DNA of 64,000 nt. Source: Persicaria tinctoria (lineage: Eukaryota; Streptophyta; Magnoliopsida; Caryophyllales; Polygonaceae). Positions 45,475 through 56,039 of this stretch are shown piece by piece. A model generated the notes under the pieces. The model made no database searches. It saw only the letters and a program-made list of their open reading frames with translations, and was not told the DNA's origin. Position numbers and translations under genes: made by a program. Numbering within the stretch: the stretch's first letter is position 1; the number at the start of each line of letters is the position of its first letter. The stretch spans positions 28,238,467 through 28,302,466 of the forward strand of contig JBANSL010000004.1 of NCBI GenBank assembly GCA_037127255.1, written 5' to 3'.

Positions 45475-45830
45475 ACCTGGCTAGTCTGCTTATCAAGCTC
45501 CTCGATCAAATAAACTCGATTCTGTGCGTCCTGCTAACCTAAGAAGTTCAAACAAGCAAGCAATCCTTTCAACATATCTCAAAATTGAGGATTCATTTAA
45601 CAATCTCAAGACCTAATCGCAGTAATACTAAAACAACAAAAAATGAACGCAATCACAAACAGATAAATGAATAAAAGAATACCGACCAGCGACGTATTGA
45701 GAACCCATAGTAGCGAACATCGCGAGCATGAGAGTTAAGAGTAGAGATCCGACAAGCAAAGTACCACCGGCGGCCAGCCGTGAAGGCAAAGTACATGTGA
45801 ATTCCCACCAAATCAAACAGGAAATCAAAT
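45475..45830 (-). pseudogene. Captured 5' gene fragment: membrane anchor plus stem, possibly Golgi galactosyltransferase-like
   Basis: Minus strand, 45690-45790: SRLAAGGTLLVGSLLL then TLMLAMFATMGSQYVAG, a Met/Leu-rich signal-anchor-like helix with a GT donor right after. At 45475-45535, after a TTAGCAG acceptor: DAQNRVYLIEELDKQTSQ and a GTATTT donor. The YVAGR-LWQDAQ-R pattern recalls the N-terminus of plant HPGT-type beta-1,3-galactosyltransferases. A TAG replaces the codon expected before QDAQ. The assignment is tentative; it could be another type II membrane protein. Confidence 0.35.
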
Positions 45831-46018
45831 CAAATTACTGATGAATAAGGTTGTGAAGAACAAATTAAGAGGAAATTGAAATAAATAGAAGATGGTGGAA
45901 AGCTTACCTCTTGAACTGGGAGAATCAAAACAAGCTGATGAACAAAAGCCACGAGGGAGGATCAGCAAGCCAGATCCGTGCTCAGTACACGCAGCCGGAA
46001 GAAGAAGACAGCACCGGA

Positions 46019-46090
46019 GGCGATTTCAGCTTCGTGCGACTGATCGACGACCGGAAGGAGAAGAGGAGGCGATTTCAGCTTCGTGCGACC
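46019..46090 (+). repeat. Direct repeat in CACTA interior
   Basis: GGCGATTTCAGCTTCGTGCG occurs at about 46020 and again at 46070, 50 bases apart, within a GC-rich segment that may be the 5' UTR of the captured gene on the minus strand. Confidence 0.6.
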
Positions 46091-46508
46091 GGAACCATTT
46101 TCGCTTCCACTCCCATCCATTTTCAGAGCATTCTACATCTGGAGAGAGGACAAGATCTCCATTGGGGTTTGGGGTTTCGGATCTGAGCGATTTAGGGTTG
46201 ATGTCGGGACTAGGGAGATTTGGGATTTGGGGTTCTACTTTGGGGTTTGGTGGCGGATGAAGCGTGGAACTAGGGTTCCCGAAACCTCTCTTTATTTTAT
46301 TTTTAAAAAAAGCTTTACTTTTTTATGAAAAAAAATATATATGTTTTAGCCACGGGAGATCTATTGTCGTCGCAAAGTATCCGAATTTGTTGTTTTTTTT
46401 GCCACGGCCTCCAAGCTGTTGCTACCGTGGGTGGCTAATGTGTTTTTTCTTACCCAATGGCCACGGCAAATCTTTGCCGAAGCTACCGTGGGTGGCTAAA
46501 TTGTTTCT

Positions 46509-46655
46509 TTTTTTGTAGTGTGGCTACGGCAGACCCTTGCCGTTGCTACCGTGCTCCTCATCCGTAGCTCCACCGTGGCCAAAATCACCCTACTAGCTAC
46601 GGCAGACCCTTGCCGTTGCTACTGTGCGTGGCAAAATTCTTTTTTTTTTGTAGTG
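46509..46655. repeat. Doubled 3' terminus of the CACTA element
   Basis: TTTTTTTGTAGTG occurs at 46508-46520 and again at the real end, 46643-46655, each preceded by GTGGC(T/A)AAATT-type sequence. The 135 bp between them repeat the subterminal GCTACGGCAGACCCTTGCCG unit (46523 and 46598). Confidence 0.7.
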
Positions 46656-46658
46656 TGA

Positions 46659-47200
46659 TAGCAAATGAAGTCATTGATTTAGTAATATTTCTATGCCTTT
46701 GTAGTGGATGATAAGAATTGATCTATATCGTTAGATGTTGATTATGTCGATTAGGGTTGTTCCAATTGTGTCTTAATTGCATTAAATCGATATGCCAATT
46801 GGTCTAAGAACTTGAGTGTTTAATGTTATTCTTTAGTGATATTGAATAAGGTGATTGTATTCCTCCGGATCCTTCCACTTTAGTCAAGTCGAGATAGGCT
46901 TAGGAATAATATTGCAATCAACTCAAGGATCAAGTAAATCAACCAATGTTACGAATTGTAGGCAAATCACACTCTTATCTTTTATCTTCTCTTTGTTCCT
47001 ATTCGTATTTTTATATTAGTTTAGCTGCATTATTTATCTTCATTCATATTCCTATTCTATTGTTAGTGTCATAATTGGTAAATACACATTGCATTGAGGT
47101 ACTTGTTTCTCTGTGGGTTCTACCCCTTACTTAACCGCTATACTAGGTTGCTAGTTTAGTTTGTTAGTTTGAGTTATTTCTTTGGCTGGGTGAAATCTAA
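46659..47200 (+). repeat. E3 3' LTR, right part (end approximate)
   Basis: Continues from 40423 (gatagcaaatgaagtcattg), matching 30400-30510, then LTR-like sequence with ctctgtgggttctacccctt (47111-47130). The exact LTR end is not clear. 47200-47373 holds nothing I recognise. Confidence 0.5.
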
Positions 47201-47373
47201 CGACGTTTCCCTTTCGTAAAAACCCAACCAAGTTATACACTCAGGAAGACAAATGATAAAGGTAAACGCTACCCGAAGAAAAAGCACTTGAAAACTGACC
47301 AAACATGACACAGATTTCAACACTCGATAGAAGAGGGGTATCGAACCGGCCAAACATATATAAAAATATGTAT

Positions 47374-47850
47374 TGATAATGCATATTTTAGATAAACATT
47401 ATATGTAGTTCTTATTGCATTTAGGTAGTGGTTTTGCATATGTTTTGGTCTATTTCTATATAATTCTTGTGAAGTATTCGAGTTCGAAATCTACGCATTT
47501 TTAGTGTTTATTCTACAATTTTACTTTCCGACCATGGATGAGATCTTAGAGGAGCTTAAATGACTGATTTTGGAGGATAATAAGGCTAAGGAAGGAGCAT
47601 CAAGGGAGCAAGGAAGCACAACGGCGAAGCTAAGGAAGGATCGTGGAGCCTAAGGAGCGGCGTCCGCCGGTTTTCCATGTTCAGCAAAACGCCGATTTTA
47701 GTCCGAAGATTCTATCTCATTATTATATTATTATCTTATTCTCTAGGGCTTTGCACGACTCTATTTAGGTTATTTTCATCTAATTGTTGTGAGAGTGAGT
47801 GAGAGAGAGAGAGATATGAGCGTTCTTTTGGCTATGAATTACTAAACTCA
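47374..47850 (+). repeat. Second E3-family LTR relic, truncated
   Basis: Starts TGATAATGCATATTTTAG and follows the E3 LTR (gcattat, aagtattcgag, aatctacg) with many differences. A GGCGTCCGCCGG unit is at 47655. It breaks into gag-like sequence near 47850. Confidence 0.6.
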
Positions 47851-47892
47851 TACCAACTCGAAAAGGGGTCGATATAAACCAACAGAAAGTCA

Positions 47893-48168
47893 TTGTCGAG
47901 AAGTCTACCAAGGGGAGCCATGGTACCAATTGGTACCGAAACTACTGATGCATACAACTTGGCAAAGACCTCTACCGAGCTAACTTGGCCACTTTTAAAG
48001 GTGGTTTCCCCTCGGATTGTGACACCATTGGTCCCATTTCTGAGAAAGAATACGAAGGACCCCACCGACACCAAATATAAGAAATTTTTCCAGGTGTTGA
48101 AGAGCTTGAACATTAATGCTCTAAACAAGATGCCCATCTGCATGAACTTTCTCAAGGAGGGTCGCGAT
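47893..48168 (+). pseudogene. Relic gag fragment of an Athila-like element
   Basis: The frame encodes PLVPFLRKNTKDPTDTKYKK, FFQVLKSLNINALNKMP and CMNFLKE. This aligns with E1 residues about 593-640 (PFPTKSLKDPTEKKFQPF ... MPSYVKFLMEIL), the block before the protease. Nothing further of gag-pol follows. Confidence 0.6.
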
Positions 48169-48169
48169 T

Positions 48170-48195
48170 GGCCCTCTCGCGACGGCGAGAGGGCC
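48170..48195. repeat. Perfect GC-rich hairpin, 11-bp arms
   Basis: GGCCCTCTCGC (48170-48180), loop GACG, GCGAGAGGGCC (48185-48195), placed exactly where gag similarity stops. Confidence 0.85.
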
Positions 48196-49830
48196 CCGGA
48201 GACTTGGCCGAGTCACACCTTACCTCCTTTGGGTTCCTTGTTGGTTTTTGACCCGATTCCTTTCGAATATGTTTTAGATAACGGATGATTTTAGAAGCGG
48301 TATCTTGGGATATTATTTTATTATTAAATGTTGAAATGAGATTTTGACGGAACTGGAATTATCAAGTTTTATGCTTGGAAAACATGTTAAAGAGTGTCAT
48401 TTCAAATGTCAGAATCCTTTGTCTTGGTTTGATGATCGAAGTTGGCTTTTGAGAAATGAGTTTGGAAATGTTGTTGGTGGGATTTATCGATGGTTTTCAT
48501 TGGAGTTAAACTGGTCAAATGGTCTTGTTAATGCCTATCGTATCGGAAAGGCTATAAAACGGTTTTACTCTCGCTTGGTTTTGTGAAACGTTTTGAGAAC
48601 TCGATTTCTGTGTGTATGAGTGGTAGTATGGTAGCTTATCGAATTTATGTGATTATAGGTGTTTGTTGCTTTTGGATCTCCGCTTGTGTTATCTTTAGTT
48701 GTTCAGCATTTCCAGGTAAACTGGACCTCCTGCCTGATGTGTCATATGATGTGCAGGTGTTGCATATGATAAAGCATGCTATGTAGTATCATGCTAGGAT
48801 TGCATTTGTGAATGAGCATTTGGCTAGCTACTTGGTGTGTTTGAAAATAGAACGGTTGTTATCTGTGTGTCCTAGAGTCTTTGCTAGGGTCATAAGGTAG
48901 CCCAATCTCATCAGGTTTTCCCTGAGTCAGTAGCGTCGATATGAGCATGATATGGTAGCTCAGCACCACCGGGCAAGAGATGAGATGATGATGCTATGTT
49001 ATGATGATGAGATGATGATGAGATGATGATGAGATATGATGATGCTATGTTATGATGATGATATGCTATGATGATTATGCGCACACATTTATGATGGAAT
49101 TGGGTACTGTACTGGGCAGGTTCGCTTATGAAAAAGGGGGCGGAGTAGGAGAGGGATATGCCACTTGCCATTGTCTGAGGCCCTTTACAGTTTTTTCGCG
49201 TATTATTATCTCTGATGAAAACATGCTTGTGTTTAAATCCTGTACTGCATTAGACCATCCTTTATTTAGGTATAGGCATGTTATATGGCCTCAGTGCGAT
49301 CTTTAGGGCCCACAAGCGATTACTGGGCCTGACTTCGTGGATAGTGTTAGGTACTTGCTTCTTGCTTGCTCCCTGCTTCTATGACGGGAAATCTCCTTGG
49401 GCGGAATCGAAGAACCGGTCTAACCTGTTAACTTGGCTAAGTGGAAATCAATTATACTTATGGTTTTGGTTTTGACCCAGCTCTGTCGTGACAAGTTGTA
49501 TCTTATTTTCGTTATCCGTTCCGCTTCCTTAAATGAAATTCTATGACATAGTTATTAGGACATTTTAAGGGTACCCAACGGCCCTACGATGGTTTTGGGG
49601 TTCAAAATCCCCACTTTCATACTAATGTTGAAAGAGGTTTGAAACCTCCACCCGTACTTGGATTTGCAAAATCTGAATGAAGATATCCGACCATCGAAAC
49701 GTAACCCGGGTATTTATATCTGGGCCGCGTATCGCAAATCTGAATATGACGAGGCGGCGGGTACCGTCTGTATAGTGTTGACAGCTTCGACAGACTGAAC
49801 TTGTAATGCACTTTCTAGAGTCATCCTTTG
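48196..49830. other. Unassigned repeat-like sequence, Ty3/gypsy LTR character
   Basis: No gene. Short ATG/GAT-rich array at about 48984-49080 (atgatgatgagatgatgatg). The style (tccctgagtcagtagc, gaaatctccttgggcgga) resembles LTRs of other Ty3/gypsy lineages, but no ends or primer site were found. Confidence 0.35.
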
Positions 49831-50176
49831 TTCGATTGACGCGTATGAATATGCGTTGGAAATCTCTTTCCAGGAACTACGATTCTCATGAAGACCTCAG
49901 AACCTAATTCCAACTTCTCAGAACCTCAAAGATGGGATTTCTCCATGTCCTCCATTTCCGCTCTTGTTCCTTAGCTCTTCTTTGTCCATTCACTCCAAGT
50001 TTTCCCCACCTTTCGAGTCCGAATCATAAGACCTAAAAATAAACAATAAAAACTGTATATTTCGAACTTTGAAAACCAAATGATCAAGAATATGAATAAA
50101 CTTATTAAACATGCAATATGAATACTTAATGCACCTAAGACCTACGTAAAATGTCTATCTAAAATATGCATTATCA
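49831..50176 (-). repeat. E3-family LTR relic, minus strand
   Basis: On the minus strand it starts TGATAATGCATATTTTAGAT at 50176 and follows the E3 LTR to about 49831, including the ACGCRTAT/ATATGCGT hairpin (49839-49856) and tcgaaaggtggggaaaactt. Confidence 0.7.
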
Positions 50177-51489
50177 CCCGTGTATGTCAACATTCCAGTC
50201 TTAGCATTGTACATGACACCGGTTAATATTTACCTGCCACTAATGAGATTTTTCCTACTTTCATCATGCATCTATTATAGTTGATAGATCAATTTTCACT
50301 ACTTTATCTAAACTTAGAGCAAGGCAACGAGAAATAGCAAGCAAAATAATAAAGAATTAATTTTGAACTCTATTAAAAAAATTCATTCGATTAGATGTCC
50401 TCTCGTTTAGAGCTTTCGATCACTACCCGACCGTCTAAGGGATATTAAAAATTAATAAATAAAACCTTATAAGTATTGAATGATGTAATCACTATCCACT
50501 ATCCACCTACTTCTCTTTAAACTTATGAGGGTTGTGTTTGATCATGTGCTTGATCACGAGGTCCGTCAAGTAAAACAATTTACATGGCATGTAAAATCGT
50601 CTAGGCGTCATGTAAAATACATTATATGTCATGTAAAATACATATGGATTTTGTGTCAATTCAACACAATACGAGCTCCTCATTTCCCTAATACTTTCCC
50701 TCTCTCCTCCTTTCCATCTCAGTTCAATCGCAACGTTGATAAATATCCATTGAAGGTGGTGGTGGCGGTGGCGGTGGAGGGTTTTCGATCCACTGAAGTT
50801 GGTGGTGGAGGAAGGCATTTCTTGCACTCAATCTCCACGAAGACAAAGAGGCGGAGGGGGAGGATGAGCGGATTAGGAATCCGACGAATTAGGAAGGAAG
50901 AGGTGTAGAAATGGACTCAAGCATGCCTTGATCAACACCAAAACAACTTATGAGCAACAAGCATTGATTTTTATGAGACGGATGGAATATATTACAGCTG
51001 TCATGTAATATATTACAGTCATTATTGACAATAACAAGGGCAACCACTGAACTACACGTAAGACAAGAAACAACCAAAATATGTCCAGTGGACAACCATA
51101 AGATGTCCAGTATGGAATTACATATTGGGCATTTGATTTTTATTGTTGTCATGTATAGTGTACATATTGACCGGTATTAATGCGACTTCATTACTTATTG
51201 GAGTTGTTCCGAAACAATAGGCTTTTTTACCTTTTTTCTCTCTCATCTTTTTTCTCTCTCGTCCTTTTTCTCTCTCGTCCTTTTTCTCTTTCTTACTTAA
51301 TTAATTTTCTCTCTTATCATTTCTTTCTCTCTTCTTATTAAATTTCTCATTGACTTTTCCATTCTTTTCTCTCTTCCCCCCTTTCCCTCTCTCCCCTCGT
51401 TAATACTTTTTGAGCATTTTTTTTCAATCATCTCTCTCATTTACTATTTTTTTCAATCATCTATCTCTCAATTAATCTTACAGATTTCT
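50177..51489. other. Unassigned AT-rich and pyrimidine-rich sequence
   Basis: Repeated catgtaaaatac units (50580-50640), a GGTGGCGGT-rich stretch (50755-50785), TGTCCAGT motifs (51080-51110) and a CTCTCTC-rich tract (51230-51480). No supported gene. Confidence 0.4.
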
Positions 51490-52195
51490 AAAACTTGCTG
51501 AGAGAGGGCATGCTAATTGCTTGCGGGATCTATTCGGTGACAAATAGGGCGACACTAGAGTCAGGGAAACATTGAGCAAGATGCAAGACAGAAAACAACC
51601 ATGGGGTTTCTAGTAGGAAATCATTGGGTGTCCAGTAGGCTACCAAAGGATGTCCAATAAGAAACTAGAGAGTAGAAAGTTTATGTATTGTTCAGTCATC
51701 AATAAAAAAAACAAAAAGGTTCACCAAGCCTCTACGAAGGCTCCTCCACTTCGATTCCACCTTGTCTACTTCAAATCTGGCATCCACTTGCCTCGAAATG
51801 ACATGGAAAAGCCACCAGAACGAAGGTGAAGGATGAAGGCACCAAAGCGGTGCTCTGGCGGTAATTCATACCAGCGGTGCAGGCTAAATTTAGGCTCTCA
51901 TGGAGATCCCGTCACCCTCGAAGGTAAAAAGATAGAAGACAAAGAAATCAAAGAAAAAATAAGCTCTGCAATGAAGCTCTTCAATGGAGAGCGGTGGAGA
52001 GAGGTAGAGAGAGAAAGGGTTTAAGATGGGGGACAGGGATGGACAATAAATGCCCCCATGTTGCTTCTCTCTCTCTCTCTCTCTCTCTCTCTCCCCACCT
52101 GTTACAATCTATGAGCTAGGTTTAGCAAATTGTGTGGATAGTGGGTAAGGGGTGCTAAGGGGGTCGAGTTTAAGGGTTACTTTAGCAAATCCCCC
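51490..52195 (-). mobile_element. Mutator-like repeat copy, right end defined, left end unknown
   Basis: Read on the minus strand it starts GGGGGATTTGCTAAAGTAAC, then a GA tract (52066-52093 on plus as CT), then sequence nearly repeated at 59985-60310 (caccaaagcggtgctc, gacatggaaaagccac). It is the inverted partner of the 59823 element. Confidence 0.5.
52066..52093. repeat. CT/GA microsatellite
   Basis: Uninterrupted CT run inside the Mutator-like copy, at the same relative place as GA runs at 59943 and 61579. Confidence 0.9.
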
Positions 52196-52384
52196 TAATT
52201 TTTATTGATTTTAGTAATTTTCAAACTTAATAAATTTTACTTCATCCGATTCATTAAGTAAAATATGTCATTTTATAAATTAAATCTTGTCAAAACATAT
52301 CATTTTAGATATTTTTATGTCCACTTCAAAAAATTAACCTAATAATAATTAGAGGGATTTTAGTTATCGTTTTAGAAATAAAAG

Positions 52385-54145
52385 GTTCCAACACTTAACA
52401 AATTCCCGTCAAAACAGTGACAGCTTGATGGTGATTTTCGGCAAAGCTCCATGTCGAATTTGGAAAATCCTTCAACAGAAAATTTGTAGATCTCTTCGTC
52501 CTCGTTCCGTCATGGTATGGTGCGCCTCAATCCGATTAATATTGACTCCAAGAGTCAAAGACAAGAACGGAAGCAAAGACCCGATGAGCAAGAATAAAGA
52601 CTCGAAATTGAAAGCAAGATACGACCGATAAGGACTGATTCGAATTAAAATAGAACGAGAAAAAGACCCTAGGCCTCCTAAGAGGGTAAGAACCAAATAT
52701 CAATGACTATAAAGCCCGCCTCTACAACCTTACACAACCAAGCGAACAACTTGGAGGCACAAGGAGGGGACTTGTGATTACCAGGATCACCAAGCTCTCG
52801 CGAGGTTGATGAACTCAAAGCAAACCATGTTAGATCAAGAACCAATTTGCAATCGATGAGCAACGCTACGAATCGATTGACTTTCTCACAAACTGTATTT
52901 TTCTATTTTAATTGAAAATCAAGCCTTGAAAAAGGATGATTCCTTGCTAGCTTTTGATGAAAACTTAGAGATAAATGAATACGCTAAAGTGCATATTCAA
53001 TTAGAATCTTATGACGATGAAATGAAATATGATTTATGCACTACTACAGGTTTTTTTCTTAGTGTTGTAGTGACCTCTAATGGTCTTGAGAGGAGTCTTC
53101 ATAGCCACGTGGTATTCGACCCAGGAGCTCGTGTGGGTGCATTCGCGGACTCTTATGCGACCTTAGATTCGAGGTCTGATCCTTTTCAAGAAACGGAGGA
53201 TGATGCGAGACCATCCAAGACACCTTCGGACACACCTATACTTGGGGATGGACCTATGATTCGAGCTCACGAGAATGATGTCATCCTCAAGAGGAAGAAG
53301 AAGGCTTCACCATGGGAGAAGGTGTAAAGGTGGAAGCTTGACGTTTTAGATTCGTTCAGCTTTTGACAGCTTTTTGACGTCTCAGTAAATTGAGTCGTAA
53401 GGAGTCAATATTAATTGGATTGAGGCGTGCCATGCCTTGTCGAAACGAGGACGAAGAGATCTACAACTTTTCTGTTGAAGATTTTTCCAGATTCGACATG
53501 GAGCTTGGACGAAAATCACCATCTTTGCAAGCTGTCACTGTTTTGACGGGAATTTGTTAAGTGTTGGAACCTTTTATTGCTATTTTTAGAGATCTTCTTT
53601 ACTTACGTTATTTTAGGTAATTTATGGGTTATTTTTAATTATTCTTTTAATTATTAGTTTCCATCTAAATCAGCCTTACGTTATATATATTGACGGCTGA
53701 TCAGTTGTACAGACGGACGCCTCTTTAAATTAGAAAAATACAATTTGTGTGAAACACGCCTGTGAGAAAATCAATCGATTCGTAGCGTTGCTCATCGATT
53801 TCAAATTGGTTCTTGATCTAACTTGGTTTGCTTTGAGTTCATCAACCTCACGAGAGCTTGGTAATCCTGGTAATCACAAGTCCTCTCCTTGTGCCTCCAA
53901 GTTGTCCGCTTGGTTGTGTAAGGTTGTAGAGGCGGGCTTTGTAGTCGTTGATACTTGGTTCCTACCCTCTTAGGAGGCCTGGGGTCTTTATCTCGTTCTA
54001 CCTTAGTTCGAATCACCCTTCTATCGGTCTTTATTTCATTGCTTTGTTTGATCGAGTCAAGTCCCTTTGTTTAGTCTAAATTCAGTCCAATCGAGTCCTT
54101 CGTTTTCTGCGTCGTTTGTTGTTTCTTGAGTCTTTGCTTCCGTTC
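52385..54145. repeat. Permuted inverted repeat (A-C-B left, A'-x-B'-C' right)
   Basis: Block A (about 52385-52547) is reverse-complemented at about 53398-53575. Blocks C and B (52548-52900) are reverse-complemented at 53745-54145, but the order of the two blocks is circularly permuted between the arms. This suggests two copies of a short LTR-like unit, one inverted, around an ORF remnant. LTR ends and primer site were not resolved. Confidence 0.55.
52926..53334 (+). pseudogene. ORF remnant between the inverted repeats, possibly retrotransposon polyprotein tail
   Basis: The frame includes a serine/aspartate-rich region and PILGDGPMIRAHENDVILKR. The GPM-R-x pattern recalls the C-terminal tail of Ty3/gypsy or other plant retroelement polyproteins (GPMTRARAK-type). 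Low confidence; no catalytic motif. Confidence 0.3.
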
Positions 54146-54229
54146 TTGAGTTTGTTGTTGATTGTCAAAGATCGGGTCATCCTACGGCTAACCCCGTATT
54201 AGGTTATAGGGATTAAATTCATTACTATT

Positions 54230-54685
54230 TCTAGCTAGGAAGTCTGCAGGCGAATTTGCTTCTCTGTAGCAATGTTGCACCTGAACCGAAGTGAATTCCT
54301 GCATCAGTCTTGAGATCTTCTCTGTAATTGTCATGATCTCTCAGTGAGGTGTGTTGACCCTCATAATAGCCTTTATAACTTCCAAGTTATCTTCTTCTAT
54401 GATTATCCTTCTCTAGCCTCTAGCAAGGGCTAGTTCTAGTCCTCTACAAACAGCCAGAGATTCTGTTTAAATTACAGATCCCTTGGTAACCTTTTCCTGA
54501 AAGAAATCTACGATTTTCCCATTCCAATCATCGACAATACCCCCAACCTGGCAATCCCCCGAAGGTTTAACCGAGCCGTCTAAATTAATTTTGTAGGTGG
54601 CTCTCAGTGGGTTTGTCCATTTGTTAACTCTCCTTTTAGGATTAGGTTGTATTTTGGAATCCTTTTGGTTTGTTTTCTCCCACAC
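54230..54685 (-). pseudogene. LINE RNase H domain
   Basis: YKINLDGSVKPSGDCQVGGI (first Asp), ESLAVCRGLELALARG around 54420-54450 (Glu), IIIEEDNLEVIKAI (Asp) at about 54375, and YREANSPADFLA near 54240. This is the plant LINE RNase H (RVT_3) pattern with several internal stops. Confidence 0.65.
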
Positions 54686-54743
54686 AACAATACTATTGAT
54701 AGCTTGCCTAACAAGAGTATCTGCATTGTCTAAACCTTTTCCT

Positions 54744-55983
54744 TTAAATATAAAGGAGTTCCTGGCTTCCTAAATTGTTTGCCATATTACACATGTGTTC
54801 AAAGTGGGAATTTGTTCTTCTAATTTTCCCCAAGTATGACATTGTTGTTGATGAGTTTTTCAACCCTAGAAAAGCTTCTCCCGTAAGTTTTTCATAGTTT
54901 TTGAAAATTTCTTTCGTAAACGAACAGTTTACTAGGAGATTGTCTAAATCTTCATTTCTTAGGTCACACAATGAACATTGTGTGGTAACTTTGTTAAAAT
55001 ATCTATTAAGACGTTCTTTTGTCGCTAGACCATCTATCCAAATTTTCCAACTGAAATTTTGAGTCTGAGAAGGAATGCAGAGATTCCAGATCCACGAATT
55101 GCCTCGTACGGTTGTCAATGGGGGTTGTAGCATTGCTTTGACATATTTTGTTGAGTAATTACCTTGTCTGTCATACTTCCAGATTAATTTATCCGGGGTA
55201 TTCCACTTAGGGATTTGAATTTGGCATATTTCATCAGCAATATGAGAGGGGATAAGTTGTCTAATTAGACGCCCATTCCATTTCTTGTCAATAGTGAGCA
55301 GGTGTGCAACTTTCATATCAGGGTCATTGGTGTTTCTGTAGCTATATAATTTGGTATCCTTAAGCCACGGGTCAGACCAAATAATAATTTTCGAGCCATA
55401 CCCTACTAGCTAACTAGAGAAGGCCCTTTTGAAAGTTTTCTCTAAGGTGAAACAATCTACCAAATTGCCAAGATGTGTTTTGACTGTTCAGGTCTGGGAT
55501 TTTGTTATTTCTGAGATACTTCTCATTGTTTACTTTAACCCAGATTAATTTATCCGGGGTATTCCACTCAGGGATTTGAGTCTGGCTTATTTCGTCAGCA
55601 ATATGAGAGGGGAAAAGTTGTCTAATTAGACGCCCATTCCATTTCTTGTCAATAGTGAGCAGATGTGCAACTTTCATATCAGGGTCATTGGTGTTTCTGT
55701 AGCTATATAATTTGGTATCCTTAAGCCATGGGTCAGACCAAATAGTAATTTTCGAGCCATCCCCTACTAACCAGAGAAGGCCCTTTTGAAAGTTTTCTCT
55801 AAGGTGAAGCAATCTACCAAATTGCCAAGATGTGTTTTGCCTGTTGAGGTCTAGGATTTTGTTATTTCTGAGATACTTCTCATTGATTACTTTAACCCAG
55901 ATATTGTCCGGATGGGTGTAAATTTTCCAGAGAAGTTTCATTTGAAGGCTAATGTTACGCTCTTCAGATGATTGGATGCCCAT
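54744..55983 (-). pseudogene. LINE region between RT and RNase H (zf-RVT), with internal tandem duplication
   Basis: Upstream part IWVKVINEKYLRNNKILDLN and WLVGDGSKITIWSDPWL, downstream WIWNLCIPSQTQNFSWKIW and CSLCDLRNEDLDNLLVNC (zf-RVT Cys motif). A 361-bp segment is present twice (55182-55542, 55543-55902), so part of the protein is repeated. Confidence 0.75.
55182..55902 (-). repeat. 361-bp direct tandem duplication in LINE
   Basis: Two copies with small differences. The junction carries an AGAT shared by both ends. The first copy has an extra ctaact near 55410. Confidence 0.85.
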
Positions 55984-56009
55984 ACCACCTTGGTCTTTAG
56001 ACAGGCAAA

Positions 56010-56039
56010 TTTTATTCCAGCTGATCAGCTGGAATAAAA
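56010..56039. repeat. 30-bp perfect palindrome in LINE
   Basis: TTTTATTCCAGCTGA followed by its exact reverse complement. It coincides with a frame break after KIDRINKNFYSS. Confidence 0.9.

Larger units (their letters stand above)
40424..46655. mobile_element. Non-autonomous CACTA (En/Spm) transposon carrying gene fragments
   Basis: 6,232 bp with ends CACTACAAAAAAAA and TTTTTTTTGTAGTG and a 3-bp duplication TGA (40421-40423, 46656-46658). The empty site exists at 30394-30403. Both ends carry many subterminal GCCACGG/CCGTGGC and GCTACGGC motifs, the presumed transposase-binding repeats. No transposase-like ORF is seen. The interior holds exon-like pieces of at least two or three plant genes, mostly on the minus strand. 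Confidence 0.9.

Noticed and set aside
45892..46328. Overlapping plus-strand frames near the CACTA right end
   Set aside because: GC-rich 5' UTR-like sequence of a captured minus-strand gene; no recognisable protein in any frame.
48984..49080. Regulatory array of ATG repeats
   Set aside because: Simple low-complexity GATGAT sequence; nothing around it suggests a specific function.
50525..50908. Gly/Arg-rich frame
   Set aside because: Generated by GGTGGCGGT-type low complexity; no start context or conserved domain seen.
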